Origin: Thermothelomyces thermophilus ATCC 42464
Taxonomy: Eukaryota > Ascomycota > Sordariomycetes > Sordariales > Chaetomiaceae
NCBI RefSeq assembly: GCF_000226095.1
Contig: NC_016478.1
Location: 2,036,001-2,100,000 of the forward strand
Reading direction: 5' to 3'
DNA: 64,000 nucleotides
Every line of letters starts with the position of its first letter. The stretch's first letter is position 1. The notes beneath the pieces are model-generated. The model was not told the DNA's origin. It worked only from the letters and a program-made list of their open reading frames with translations, and ran no database searches. The translations under genes and the position numbers were made by a program. This document shows positions 23,776-33,307 of the stretch, one piece after another.

Positions 23776-24646
23776 CTTTGCTCGGTACGGGTGACGAGGA
23801 TGATACCATAGACTGTGCCGGCATCTTTACTCAGGGGTTGGATTTTTTTTTCAGGAATATTGTATGCTGCAGACCCGGACAAATGTCGTGAACTGCCTGG
23901 GAGTAGGGAAGATTGGGGGTGGAGGGCTCGCAGGAAAGGTTTTTCGTATATGCATGTATGTACATATGTAAAATGAGTACAGTCTACCTTTTGGCGAGTG
24001 ACAATGGTGTCTTTGCCCTAGGAGACCTTTAATGGCCTGTTTTCTCACGTTTCCGTTGTGTTGCTTACTGTCACAACTTACACTCGTTTATTTCCTTGAA
24101 TGTCAAGAGTCCCTGGAGCTTTCATAATGCAGTGCGTCACGTTGGTATCACCGCTTTATACGGGTGGGGGGTTAGCACGTTCATTACGGCTGTATGTATG
24201 TACAGTACGTTGGTTGCGACTTTGCCAGGCTCTCTCTAATAACCGAAGTCGTGGTTCGGCCATTGACGCCTGGACTCGACATGTTGACTTAGAGGTCGGG
24301 CATCTCATAACTGGCGAGAAGTCAAGGAGGCGGAAGGAGCGCCTCTGGCTTGAGTAGGCTAGAGCATACCTCAGATTGGGCATGAACCATGGGACTTGTG
24401 ATGGCAATTTCGGGAAATAAGCCGCCGCCGGAAATACAGAAGCGATCAGAAGCATGGCGAAAATATTTCATATTCCTTCTGGCATCACCTCATGAAATTT
24501 TTTGTCTACACCCAACCAAAATGGTATCGCAACTTCTTTTCCTTTGGAAAACGAGAGGAAGGCCGTCACCATAAGAAAAAGAGAAAAAAAAATCCCACCA
24601 AAATCTAAATACCAAAGACAACAAAACCCGCACCCTTCTCCGGTTT
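23095..24646. other. Convergent intergenic region
   Basis: 1.55 kb between convergent genes, rich in CTTT runs downstream of the tandem-domain gene. Holds a 30-T run (23742-23771). No gene seen. Confidence 0.45.
23742..23771 (+). repeat. T30 homopolymer
   Basis: Thirty uninterrupted T. Its length in the assembly may be inexact because homopolymers this long are error-prone. Confidence 0.9.
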
Positions 24647-26089
24647 CTAAACGTCTTGCTCATACCCTTCCGTCTTCATATCCTTGAGACCCAGATCCTC
24701 CTCCTCCTCATCCGTCCTGTCATAGTCCTCCACAATAATCTGCTCGTCGGGCTGGCTGGGGTCGTCCGCGAGGCTCTGGACGTAGCTGCTCGCCAGCGGG
24801 TCGGTGAGCACGATGGTGAACTCCTTCTCGCCCTTGATGGCGGCGTTGAGGTTGGTGAAGAACTCCTCCCAGCGAGTCCTCTCGCCGGGGCTGAGCGAAT
24901 CATTCTTGCGAGCCGCCTCGCCGGCTTCGGCGTCGGCCTCGAAGATCTGGTTGTGCAGGTCGTCGCGCACCTGGGTCAGCAGGCCCTCGACGGTGGTGAA
25001 GCGACCGCCGAGCGTGCCCGGGTTGACCGACAGGTTAAGCTCCGGGCACTCGAGGGCGCAGCTCTCGCTCTTGAGGATGTCGCGGGCGAGGTCCTCAGCG
25101 TTACGGACGCGGAGGGTCACCTTGCGGCCCTTCTCGGGAATCTCGCCGCCCGTCTTGACGTCATTGGACTTGTAGCCGCAGTCCTCGCACGTCGTGTTCA
25201 TGATGACGACCTGCCGGAAGTGCGGGATGTCGACCATCTTCATGTTGGTCGTGCAGGGGTGCAGGCAACCCGGGCAAGAGGCGGGGAACGAATAGACCTG
25301 GTCGGGGATGATGTTGCCATCCGCGTCCAGGTCGCCCGTCGCAGAGGTGTCTGCGAGACCGAGGGCCGCGTTCTGCTCGGGCGTGCGGAGGTACTCGCGC
25401 TTCTCCCACTTGCCCACGCCGTCGCGCGGGTCAGGTACGATGAACGAGTTGCCGGCAGGGTCATCGACGGCAACGCGGAACGGGAATGCATCGCCAGCGA
25501 GCATCTTTCTCCCCTTCGTGATGATCTCCTCGACCTTGGCGTATACTTCAGGGGCTTCTTCCTTGCGCTTCTCTTGGCCGAAAGCCAGGTCCTCGATGAT
25601 GGAGCTCAGCAGGCCCTCCACGTTGGAGAGCCGGCCTTTTCCTGCGGGGATCTCGACGTCGAGTTCGATAAACTTGACAGTGGCTGTGTCTGACTTGATG
25701 ACCTGCCGCTGGAAATCGTCCAGGGAGGTCAACCGGAGCTCGTAGTGTACGCCTTTAAGTTGGAAGGTGCCGGCAGGCTGGATCTCGTTGTTGGTGAAGC
25801 CGCATTTATCGCACGAGAAGGACATGATGATGATCTCGCGGAAGTACGGGATCTTAGTCAGAAGGAGGCGTGTCGTGCCCTGAATCATGGTTAGCATGAG
25901 CCAACCGGCGCACCAAGTTCATCCCGAGTCGGCGCGACTCACATTCTCTTCGCAGTTCATGCAGAGGGACTCAATCTCCTCCACCACCTTGTCGTCATCG
26001 TCATCGGTCGTCCCATTGGGGCCGGTCGCCGGAGCGACCTTCTCGACCTTCTCAACCTTTTGGCCGATGGGGTTGAATAGCTCGGGCAT
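24647..26089 (-). CDS. zpr1: Zinc finger protein ZPR1
   Basis: 459 aa from two exons (26089-25943 and 25879-24647). Two ZPR1 modules are present. Module 1 has the C4 finger SLCMNCEENGTTRLLLTKIP with the second pair in FSCDKCGFTNNEIQ (Cys at residues 43, 46, 72, 75). Module 2 repeats it as SCPGCLHPCTTNMKMVDIPH with TTCEDCGYKSNDVK. Each is followed by the alpha/beta domain with the VEGLL element (NVEGLLSSIIEDL and TVEGLLTQVRDDL). The end is acidic. Length equals that of animal ZPR1. The family binds the translation factor eEF1A, for which it acts as a folding helper in yeast, and also receptor kinases in animals. The donor is GTGAGT and the intron is 63 nt. It is the last of three closely spaced minus-strand genes. 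Confidence 0.96.
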
Positions 26090-26434
26090 CTTGTCTGTCG
26101 TGTGCGGTTCTCCTTGGGATATCCCGTCCTCGAGAAAATTTTGGAGGGGTAAAATGGAGTTGAGCTATGGCGGGGTAATAAGCGGTTGCAGTCGCGCGGT
26201 TCGCAGCCTCGACCCCTCCGGACCACAGTGGGGCCCCGAGGCGTTGGGCGAGCTAGCGCATGACACAACTTGGGCAGGTTATGGAAGCCTCCAGAGAGCT
26301 GCCGGGAGCAGACCGATGCGTCGCCAAGCTTCCCGAAGGTTCGGACCGCCGCCCCCAGCTTTTTTTTCTATTGGGCTGCTCTCGAGGCGCCAGACCCCAG
26401 GGTACGATGAGTACTGGTCTGCTTCGGCAAAGGC
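26090..26434. promoter_or_regulatory. Short gap between the Rpr2/Snm1-like gene and zpr1
   Basis: 345 bp between the stop of the upstream minus-strand gene and the zpr1 start; it must contain the zpr1 promoter. Nothing distinctive was seen. Confidence 0.4.
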
Positions 26435-27070
26435 TCACTTCTGGAGGAAATCCGCAAGACTCAGACCGAGCCCTGGCTTCGAGTTGCGCGATGCGCTGGA
26501 TTGATCCAGCAGCGCCTGCAGCCCGGCTTTTCGGGACTTTGCTCGCTTCTTGCTGCTAGCGTTTGAGGTTGTCTTTTGAGAAGGCGTTTCTTGAGCCTTG
26601 TCCGTCGTTCCCGACCCCTTGATCTTTGCCCCTTTCTCAACCATTAATTTACGCCGCTGGATAGGAGAAGGGGCCGGGAGCTGAATGTTTGTCAGCCTGC
26701 CGCAGAGTCCGCAGGTGATGGTCTTGACTGGGCCTCGGCTTGACTGCAAATGAAGCTTTCGAGGAGTGCCTTTGCCTTTGCCGTTGACTCCTCGAGCCAT
26801 ACGAGGCTTTCTACTGGCCTTTTGGCCCCCCGCCGCTTTGACTTGTAAGACGTCGCCCCGGCCAAGGAGCATTATGTGACCGCAACAGCTGCACACGTGC
26901 TGTCGCTGTTTATCGGAAAGGGCCTGTTCGTGCTCAAACAGGAGGTCGTTGCGCTTGCTCATGAGGTATGCCGATACCTCGGGGCACGTAGCTGCCAGAA
27001 GATGCCCTGCATCGTTTAGAAAGCTAATGGCCGCTGTCGCTTCACTGAAATTCGCCTTATTCGTAGCCAT
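26435..27070 (-). CDS. RNase P/MRP protein, Rpr2/Snm1-like
   Basis: Intronless, 211 aa from the ATG giving MATNKANFSEATAAISFLND. The N-terminal helix is followed by a zinc-ribbon of the Rpr2/Rpp21/Snm1 type: VCSCCGHIMLLGRGD, then a basic linker, then TITCGLCGRLTNIQLP. Four Cys in two CxxC pairs are spaced as in that family. The C-terminal half is Lys/Arg/Ser rich, with KKRAKSRKAGLQALL. Proteins of this family are subunits of RNase P (tRNA 5' maturation) or RNase MRP (rRNA processing). Which of the two cannot be told from sequence alone. The frame is open further upstream (to 27340), but that part lacks family features and overlaps the 3' end of the next gene. The start chosen here matches the family N-terminus. 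Confidence 0.7.
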   Translation of the reverse strand: MATNKANFSEATAAISFLNDAGHLLAATCPEVSAYLMSKRNDLLFEHEQALSDKQRQHVCSCCGHIMLLGRGDVLQVKAAGGQKASRKPRMARGVNGKGKGTPRKLHLQSSRGPVKTITCGLCGRLTNIQLPAPSPIQRRKLMVEKGAKIKGSGTTDKAQETPSQKTTSNASSKKRAKSRKAGLQALLDQSSASRNSKPGLGLSLADFLQK

Positions 27071-27318
27071 TTGCGCGGTCGCGGTGTCTTGCTGAGCTTG
27101 CGGGAAGAAGACAGTTGGTGAGAAGACTGAACTTCCACGGAAGAACACAACATTCCATCCTGGCATGTCTTGTTGTGCAATTGTGGGTCTCGTAATATTA
27201 CATCTTTTCGTTCTGCTCGTACCGCTCGACGAATAGAATACGGAGGACGGATACCCTACAGAGTGTTTGTAGTGCTCCTCGCTGTCCTCAGCCCGGCAAC
27301 ATGTTCTGCACTTGCGCG

Positions 27319-28085
27319 TCATGCCCGAACAATCTCCCACTTGAGGTCCTTGATGCTCACTTCTTCGCCCGCCTTCTCGTCATAGTCAAACCATTCCCCT
27401 TCCGTCAGTTCAATTCCCTCGAACTTGGTGTTTGACTCGACCCCGTCCGCAAGCCATTCGCCCTGGTCGTCATCAGTGACATATGCACGGGCAACCTACC
27501 CTGACTGGATCGGGAAAGGCATCGCAACACACCTCAGGAATGAACTCGGTGAATTCGAGACCACGGCAGTCGAACTCGAGTATTTTTTGAGCTTTGGCCG
27601 GCTCGGTTTGCTCGTAGGCTGTGGGGGCAGCGTTGATGGTCGCCGAGGCCTCCCGCTATTGAGATACGGCGTTTTAGCGAGGTTAGAAGGTACGGGAGTA
27701 GTTGAGTACGCTAAGTCAGGGCACATCAAGAGGCAAGGGGGGGTATTCGTACCTTGCAGTTCTTGCACCTCCACACAAAGTTGGCCTCACCCCGGCTGCC
27801 GCTTATCTCGTTCATCTCCTGGTTGTTGTAAGCTTCTGACTTGCCCTCCCGGGTGGTTCTCGTGGGTGGCTCACAAAGCGGCTGATGGCAATGGGCTTGG
27901 GATGAATTTCCCTGCAGGATGTGCATTGAACTTTGAACGTGTAGAAGAAGTTGTTCTCTTGAGTGTCCTTAGGCCGCAGGTTGGTGACCCTGCAACAACT
28001 GTTAACCCCGCCGTAGCTAGAGCGCGGCCCAAAAAAGTGAGGTACCTTACCCGGCCAGTTCCGCAGATAGTGTGAGTGCGTACAT
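27319..28085 (-). CDS. CXXC zinc-binding protein, UPF0587/DUF866 (C1orf123/CZIB class)
   Basis: 160 aa from five exons, with four short introns. The joined protein starts MYALTLSAELAGVTNLRPKD, then NFFYTFKVQCTSCREIHPKP, then GEANFVWRCKNCKREASATI. The two CxxC pairs bind zinc in this family. The third block is KILEFDCRGLEFTEFIPEGE, and the end is SIKDLKWEIVRA. Length is the same as the animal protein. Exon 1 is 28051-28085 and exon 2 starts at 27989; the joins were set by matching splice signals to the conserved sequence. The cellular role is not well defined. It lies 248 bp upstream of the Rpr2/Snm1-like gene on the same strand. Confidence 0.9.
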
Positions 28086-29171
28086 CTCAAAAAAAAAACT
28101 TCTGTTCCTTTTACTCCTCTTCTTTAGGCAGGAGTTGCTGTATTGGGTGCAGCGGTAACAGATCAGGACCTGCTCGGCCTCCTTAAGCAACAGAGCTGAG
28201 ATCCCTGGTCTTGAGGGCAGCTGGATGGAGGGGCAGGGTAGGTCCCACATTTTTTACCGCAACAGTGAAGTCACTGGTAAAACGCCTAAACTGTACGGAT
28301 TAATCCGGGTTCATGTAACTCCACTAAGTACGGATACGCAAAAAGAGTTCAGAAGCCTAACCGGTAAATGAGCTATAGACTAGACTAAGTGATCGTATGC
28401 GCGTGATCAAATATATATATATATATATATAACTCCCTATACTGAAACCTGTTTAACATTCCTATCTACGATTTACCCCATCTGCTTGGCCCCTCCTATA
28501 CAATTACATCATTCCTGGCTAGAGAGAACTTTCTCAGGCCGTCCGGAAATCATGGAAAATGCTGTGTACCAGGTATGTAGCCAGCATTGTCGTCTGTGTT
28601 GGGAACGGCTTCAGAGATTGAGTAGCACTGTGACGAGCTTGTGAAGTTCAGTCTTTTGGCAAACGTTCGTCAATTTATTTGCCTGTCTTAACCTAAGATA
28701 TCCTTCTGAGACTCCGCTGGTGTATGCTAGAGGTAGTAATGTTCTCTATCACACTCATGTCTGACTGAACGGCGTGATTGACAGGAAATTGCCCAGACTA
28801 TGTATGTGAACCTCGGCGGGTGAACCTTACCCCTCCGCTCTGTCCTTTGTTATGCGGTTATGTCAAGAGACGAGTTGGATATACGTTTGGTATGAATTGT
28901 ATCGTATTTCAGGGTAATCCGTACATGTTGGTACTGTACGGAATAGTTGGGTGGTGATCTCATCTTCGAATCAAGTGCTAGTTAAGTGGGTCCCTGCACA
29001 GGTCCGCTCCGGCTAGTTATTCGCTCACAGTTGCCCTTTTATCAATTGCATTTGGAATATCGAATCATCCGACGACCAGAGCTTCGATCCCAACCCCCGT
29101 TCCTCGACAACACTCGAGGCCTACATCAGAACCCCGGACCCCAGGCTCAGCTTGGCAGACATGCCACGACG
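28086..29171. promoter_or_regulatory. Divergent intergenic region
   Basis: 1.1 kb, AT-rich, between the divergent zinc-protein gene and the PPR-like gene. Holds (AT)10 at 28411-28430 and an inverted copy of TACGGATTAC at 28914-28923, with related words at 28293 and 28328. The frame of the downstream gene is open back to 28986, but that part does not look coding. Confidence 0.5.
28411..28430. repeat. (AT)10 microsatellite
   Basis: Ten perfect AT units in an AT-rich intergenic stretch. Confidence 0.9.
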
Positions 29172-31505
29172 ATGCTGGGCCTCTGGTCAATGGCAGCCCA
29201 GTTACGGGCCTGCCACTGCCGGGCATGCTTGCGTGCAACACGCACCGCTGCGAGACAGGTGACGACGAGCGCGACTGGCACGGCAAGCAACCCGCGACGC
29301 CGCAAAGTCCTTGCCAGCGATGTCTTTACCGCATGCTACTCCGCCATCATGGCAACCGCTGCCGTCATCGACGCCGGCCGGAAAGACAGGCGCAGGCGCG
29401 AGCTGGACAGGAAGATAGCCGAGGCCAAGAGCAGACTGGCCTGCCTGCTCGAGGAGTCGGCCGGCCGAGACCTCGCGAAGCTCACCGAATCCCCCTACCC
29501 CGACGTCCCATACTCCCGCCCGCTAGAAAAAGCGGATGTCCTGAACGACATATGCAAACTAGACGCCGACTTCCTTCGGGACTTGCAACAGAAACGCAAG
29601 GACCGGCTCATCGCGGCTCAACACGTACGCACGATGCTCGGCCTCTCTTGGAACCCAACGCTGCCTGAAACGAGAAAGACCACGCTGGCCAAGTGCGAGG
29701 AGGTTGTAATGGCTGAGAAGGGGCGGAATCTCGACCGTCGGGAGCCGCAAACTGAGACACACATGGCCAAGATAACCGATATGGTCACCGACTTGGTGGA
29801 CCGGCTTATGGCAGAGGCTTGGTGGAGTTCGGAAATCGAGGCACCCGGATCACACCCGGCCCTCAACAGCCCGGACTCGGCCAGTACCATGATCCGCATG
29901 CTGCGCTCCGACGGCTACCCTTCCTACGCTCATCCCGACCTGGATCCTGCGGCAACGATCGAACAGAGGGAGCGACTGAACGATGTCAATGTCAGCATCC
30001 TGTCTGACTGGGTCCCGCCGCTGCGAGAACGCTACGCAGCAAAGATCTGCTACAACTTTCTTGTATGCGGTGTCCCCCCCGGAATTCAGAACTACAACAT
30101 GTTGATCCTGGGTTTCTCCCTCCTCGGCGAGCACAACCTGTCACAAGCCGTGGTGGATTCCTTTCTTTATCTGAGCCATATGAAACCGAGTGAAGCAACA
30201 TATTTGTGCTTGTTGCATCACTACCGGCTCAAGGGAGACATTGTCGGCTTCCAAGGCGTCATCAAGCGCATGTTTGGCTACGACCCCCGCGGCATAGGGC
30301 TGATGCGGAGGACGGCCGACTACGTAGAACGGCGCCCCGAGCTACAAGCCTGGGCCGCCACCCAAGACGTTGCCGTGGTCAGCGGACATTACGTCCAGCG
30401 TGCGCCATTCACCCACAACGTTGCCGAGGCTATGATGGAGGGCCTGATAGATTTTGGCATGCTGCGCGAGGGCGCGAAGCTTCTCGCTGTCTGTCTCCGA
30501 GAGCAGTGGACGATCAGCAAGGATCTGCTGTGGAGGCTGTTCCATTCTTGCCTCACCTTGCTTGACACCACTGCAGCCAAGCTAGTCGTCCGGGCTCTGT
30601 TGGACAACATCGACCAAGCATCATTGCTCCTCCTTGGTCCCGATCCGGTTGGCCCTGGCTCTGTCAGACAACTCCGTCATCTCCTGAATATCTGGCAGGC
30701 GACGGTGCTCCCGGGGAACGAGAGCACTCAGGAACAGGGGCCTCAGGTCGGCAACCTGACTGGGGAGGTCGAGAAAGCCAAGTTGAACCATCTAGCGGCG
30801 GCCGTTTGGATCAGGGAGGCGTGGCACCATACCAGCATGATGTGCTGGTGGCTAAGGCGGGCGGAAAGGAAGCTTTCCGATCACAGCGTACCACTGCTTG
30901 AGCGGCTCGACATGGTCCTGTCGGTCCTCAACTTCGCAGCCGAGCGTCCGAGGCTGGAATTGGAAAAGTCGGAGCACATCCAGCGCGTAGCAAAGATGGA
31001 CTGGCTGATGGCACAAACCGTGTCGATGGACTTCCACATCCGAAGCGCAGAGACTGTCATCTGCAAGGCCCTCGCCAAGCAAATGCCGCGGCAACTGCAG
31101 ACAAGGTCGCACTTCAAATCTACCATTCCGCTCGAACAGCGGATCAGCCGTGCCCTGCTGTATACCACCCCGGGAACGGTGGAATATCATGTGGCTACCT
31201 TGTTCAACCTGAGCAACGAGCTCGAACTCCAGATCAAAAGGGCCCTGATCAACGCCCTCCCAAAAACATATGCCCAAGGGCTCCAACAAACGCAGAACGA
31301 CTCGGGTGATGTCAGCTTCGGAAGAATTGTGGCATACTTTAAGCACTACTTGGCTGGCTTGAAGGATCTCCAAACGAAGGAGGCAGAGACGGCATCGAGA
31401 CCGGACCCCTTTGCCCGGTTATTCGAGGCGTTGCCAAAGCCGATCTCGTTCTGGAAGAGGAAGGCGGCGTCGGCTGCGCCGTCACCGGGACACATTGGCT
31501 GGTAA
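29172..31505 (+). CDS. PPR-like helical protein, probably mitochondrial
   Basis: 777 aa, intronless from ATG 29172. The N-terminus MLGLWSMAAQLRACHCRACL and the next 30 residues are rich in Arg, Ala and Ser and lack acidic residues, as expected of a mitochondrial presequence. Next comes a KVLASDVFTACYSAIMATAA hydrophobic stretch and a long charged coiled region (RKDRRRRELDRKIAEAKSRL). The middle has helix-turn-helix units of PPR type, such as GVPPGIQNYNMLILGFSLLG and KPSEATYLCLLHHYRLKGDI. This arrangement matches an uncharacterised Sordariomycete family often labelled pentatricopeptide protein. Organellar RNA binding is plausible but unproven. An earlier in-frame start at 28986 gives 62 extra residues with no targeting or family character and is not preferred. 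Confidence 0.7.
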   Translation: MLGLWSMAAQLRACHCRACLRATRTAARQVTTSATGTASNPRRRKVLASDVFTACYSAIMATAAVIDAGRKDRRRRELDRKIAEAKSRLACLLEESAGRDLAKLTESPYPDVPYSRPLEKADVLNDICKLDADFLRDLQQKRKDRLIAAQHVRTMLGLSWNPTLPETRKTTLAKCEEVVMAEKGRNLDRREPQTETHMAKITDMVTDLVDRLMAEAWWSSEIEAPGSHPALNSPDSASTMIRMLRSDGYPSYAHPDLDPAATIEQRERLNDVNVSILSDWVPPLRERYAAKICYNFLVCGVPPGIQNYNMLILGFSLLGEHNLSQAVVDSFLYLSHMKPSEATYLCLLHHYRLKGDIVGFQGVIKRMFGYDPRGIGLMRRTADYVERRPELQAWAATQDVAVVSGHYVQRAPFTHNVAEAMMEGLIDFGMLREGAKLLAVCLREQWTISKDLLWRLFHSCLTLLDTTAAKLVVRALLDNIDQASLLLLGPDPVGPGSVRQLRHLLNIWQATVLPGNESTQEQGPQVGNLTGEVEKAKLNHLAAAVWIREAWHHTSMMCWWLRRAERKLSDHSVPLLERLDMVLSVLNFAAERPRLELEKSEHIQRVAKMDWLMAQTVSMDFHIRSAETVICKALAKQMPRQLQTRSHFKSTIPLEQRISRALLYTTPGTVEYHVATLFNLSNELELQIKRALINALPKTYAQGLQQTQNDSGDVSFGRIVAYFKHYLAGLKDLQTKEAETASRPDPFARLFEALPKPISFWKRKAASAAPSPGHIGW

Positions 31506-33307
31506 GGAGGATAACGTTCGACGCAGGAAGAAGGGAAAGGATTCTTCGGGGCGACGCTGTAACCTACATGTACTTCTACATACAGTCAGATACCCAGGAA
31601 ACATAGAGGTGTTCTAGAGGGGGGCTTCGGTACTTTGCAGGAGTGTAGAGCTTTGTTCCACGAGGAGTTAGCATCTCCTCACTAGGGCCGATATTCTGGC
31701 CATCACCGTTCATCCTTCAGCGCTGGACCATTTCTCGGCTTTTTCACGTCACGCTCGGCCGTCGTATCATTATTCAGCAGCCAAGCAACATGGACGGCAT
31801 ACCAAAGCACGAACGATGAAGACATGGGTAGCATTGTATGTACACCCGTGTATCCGAATGGATTGAGATGAGGGTGAGGGATGCAACGGACCCTCCATCG
31901 TCTTATTGTTGCCCATGTTCGGTACTTGAGACGAAAACAGGGGACGACGTCTGGACCCCGTTCTGGGCAAGACCCCTACTGCAAGTAGAGGGGCGAATGG
32001 GTCACAAGACCAGCACATCTCGCTAATTGTGCGTGTACCTGACTAGGCCTTCGTAGTCTACTTGTAATGACCTCCACATAGGTCACAAATCCAACTGCGC
32101 AATCTTCCGCGAACTCCTCGAGGGAGGGATCGTGGCTGCTGCATTATCGAAGCGGTGAGCAAGGAGTTGCAGTTTGTTCCCGGACGGGAATTACGGATTA
32201 CAACACACTGGCAGAAGCCCCCGTCCAACACGGGGAGGAACGTGCGGTGCGGGCGGAGCCGTCAAATGCGTAAATGCATGCAACTTGCAGTATGTCACCC
32301 GAAGAGTGACTTCCAGTTCCCAGCAGGCAAAAATAGATTGGATCTGGGTCGCTGTGGGCCGTGGGGCAGAGGTCGCCCAATGGGACCAATCGCTGCCTGC
32401 ACCGGATGCCACCGCGGACGTTGACTGGTTCCCGGCCGGCACGGGTACCGCACAGCGGCCTGGACTCAGCGGGCACTCAGCGGGCACTCAGCGGATGTCG
32501 GTCCCAGGAAGCAACACCGGGGGTGCTCCTTCCCGAGTCTCTGCCTGGGCTTCGAGAAATTCCTGCAAACTCGCGACCCGCGCTCGCCATGTTGAGGCGC
32601 TGCCACGGAAAGAGAAGTCGTCAGAGAAACGTATCCGGACACAGCTGAGAAAATGTTTTTACACACTTTTATCATCTATCCTTGCCGACCCCAGTTAATA
32701 AATCCCTAGTCAATTTCCCATGTGACGACGTCGACTAGGATATATCAACTCCACCGTTGTATCCGTCTCGAAGAGGTACCTGACTTATCAAGACGCTGAG
32801 GACCCTGGAATTTTCTTTTTCTTTCCTCCGAAACACAAATCATTGCCTTTGGGTCCGTATTGCAATCTCGAGAAGTCACAGGTTCACACTCTTGATGCAG
32901 CCAGCTTCTTGAATTGGGCTAGTCGACCAAGTAACTGCCCTGCTTTGCTGCAGCAACTATCTGCCAAACCCCCCGGTTTTGCGTCACAAGTGGGAACGTT
33001 CCCGACGCCTCAGGCGATTCTCGAAAATTGAGGAACAACCAACCTCCTCAGCTACCGCCTCATCCTATTGTCGCTATATTTACTCACGTACGTTGATGAT
33101 ACTCATTCCTTGGACCCTGAAGATGCGGCCAATCACTCTTTGAAACTCAACTGGCCCGTTCCAGCCCATCTCGCTTCAAGGAGGGTCCATTCTCATTCTG
33201 GTTTTCGTGCCGCTGCTTTCCCTTGTTTTCTTACTGGGGCATTCATTTCCTTTACGAGGGCTGTCTCTTTCTCTTAGCGCAGTCTGAGTCAGCAATTCGG
33301 TGTCAAC
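31506..33307. other. Intergenic region
   Basis: 1.8 kb without a supportable gene. Contains a TACGGATTAC copy at 32192-32201 and three near-exact ACTCAGCGGGC units at about 32464-32493. CT-rich sequence before 33308 is probably the leader of the next gene. Confidence 0.45.

Noticed and set aside
24656-25693. 345-codon plus-strand frame
   Set aside because: Antisense shadow of zpr1, whose two zinc modules are complete.
27071-27340. Longer start for the Rpr2/Snm1-like protein
   Set aside because: Would overlap the 3' end of the upstream gene, and the added residues are unlike the family.
28986-29171. N-terminal extension of the PPR-like protein
   Set aside because: In frame and open, but it lacks targeting or conserved character, while the ATG at 29172 begins a good presequence.
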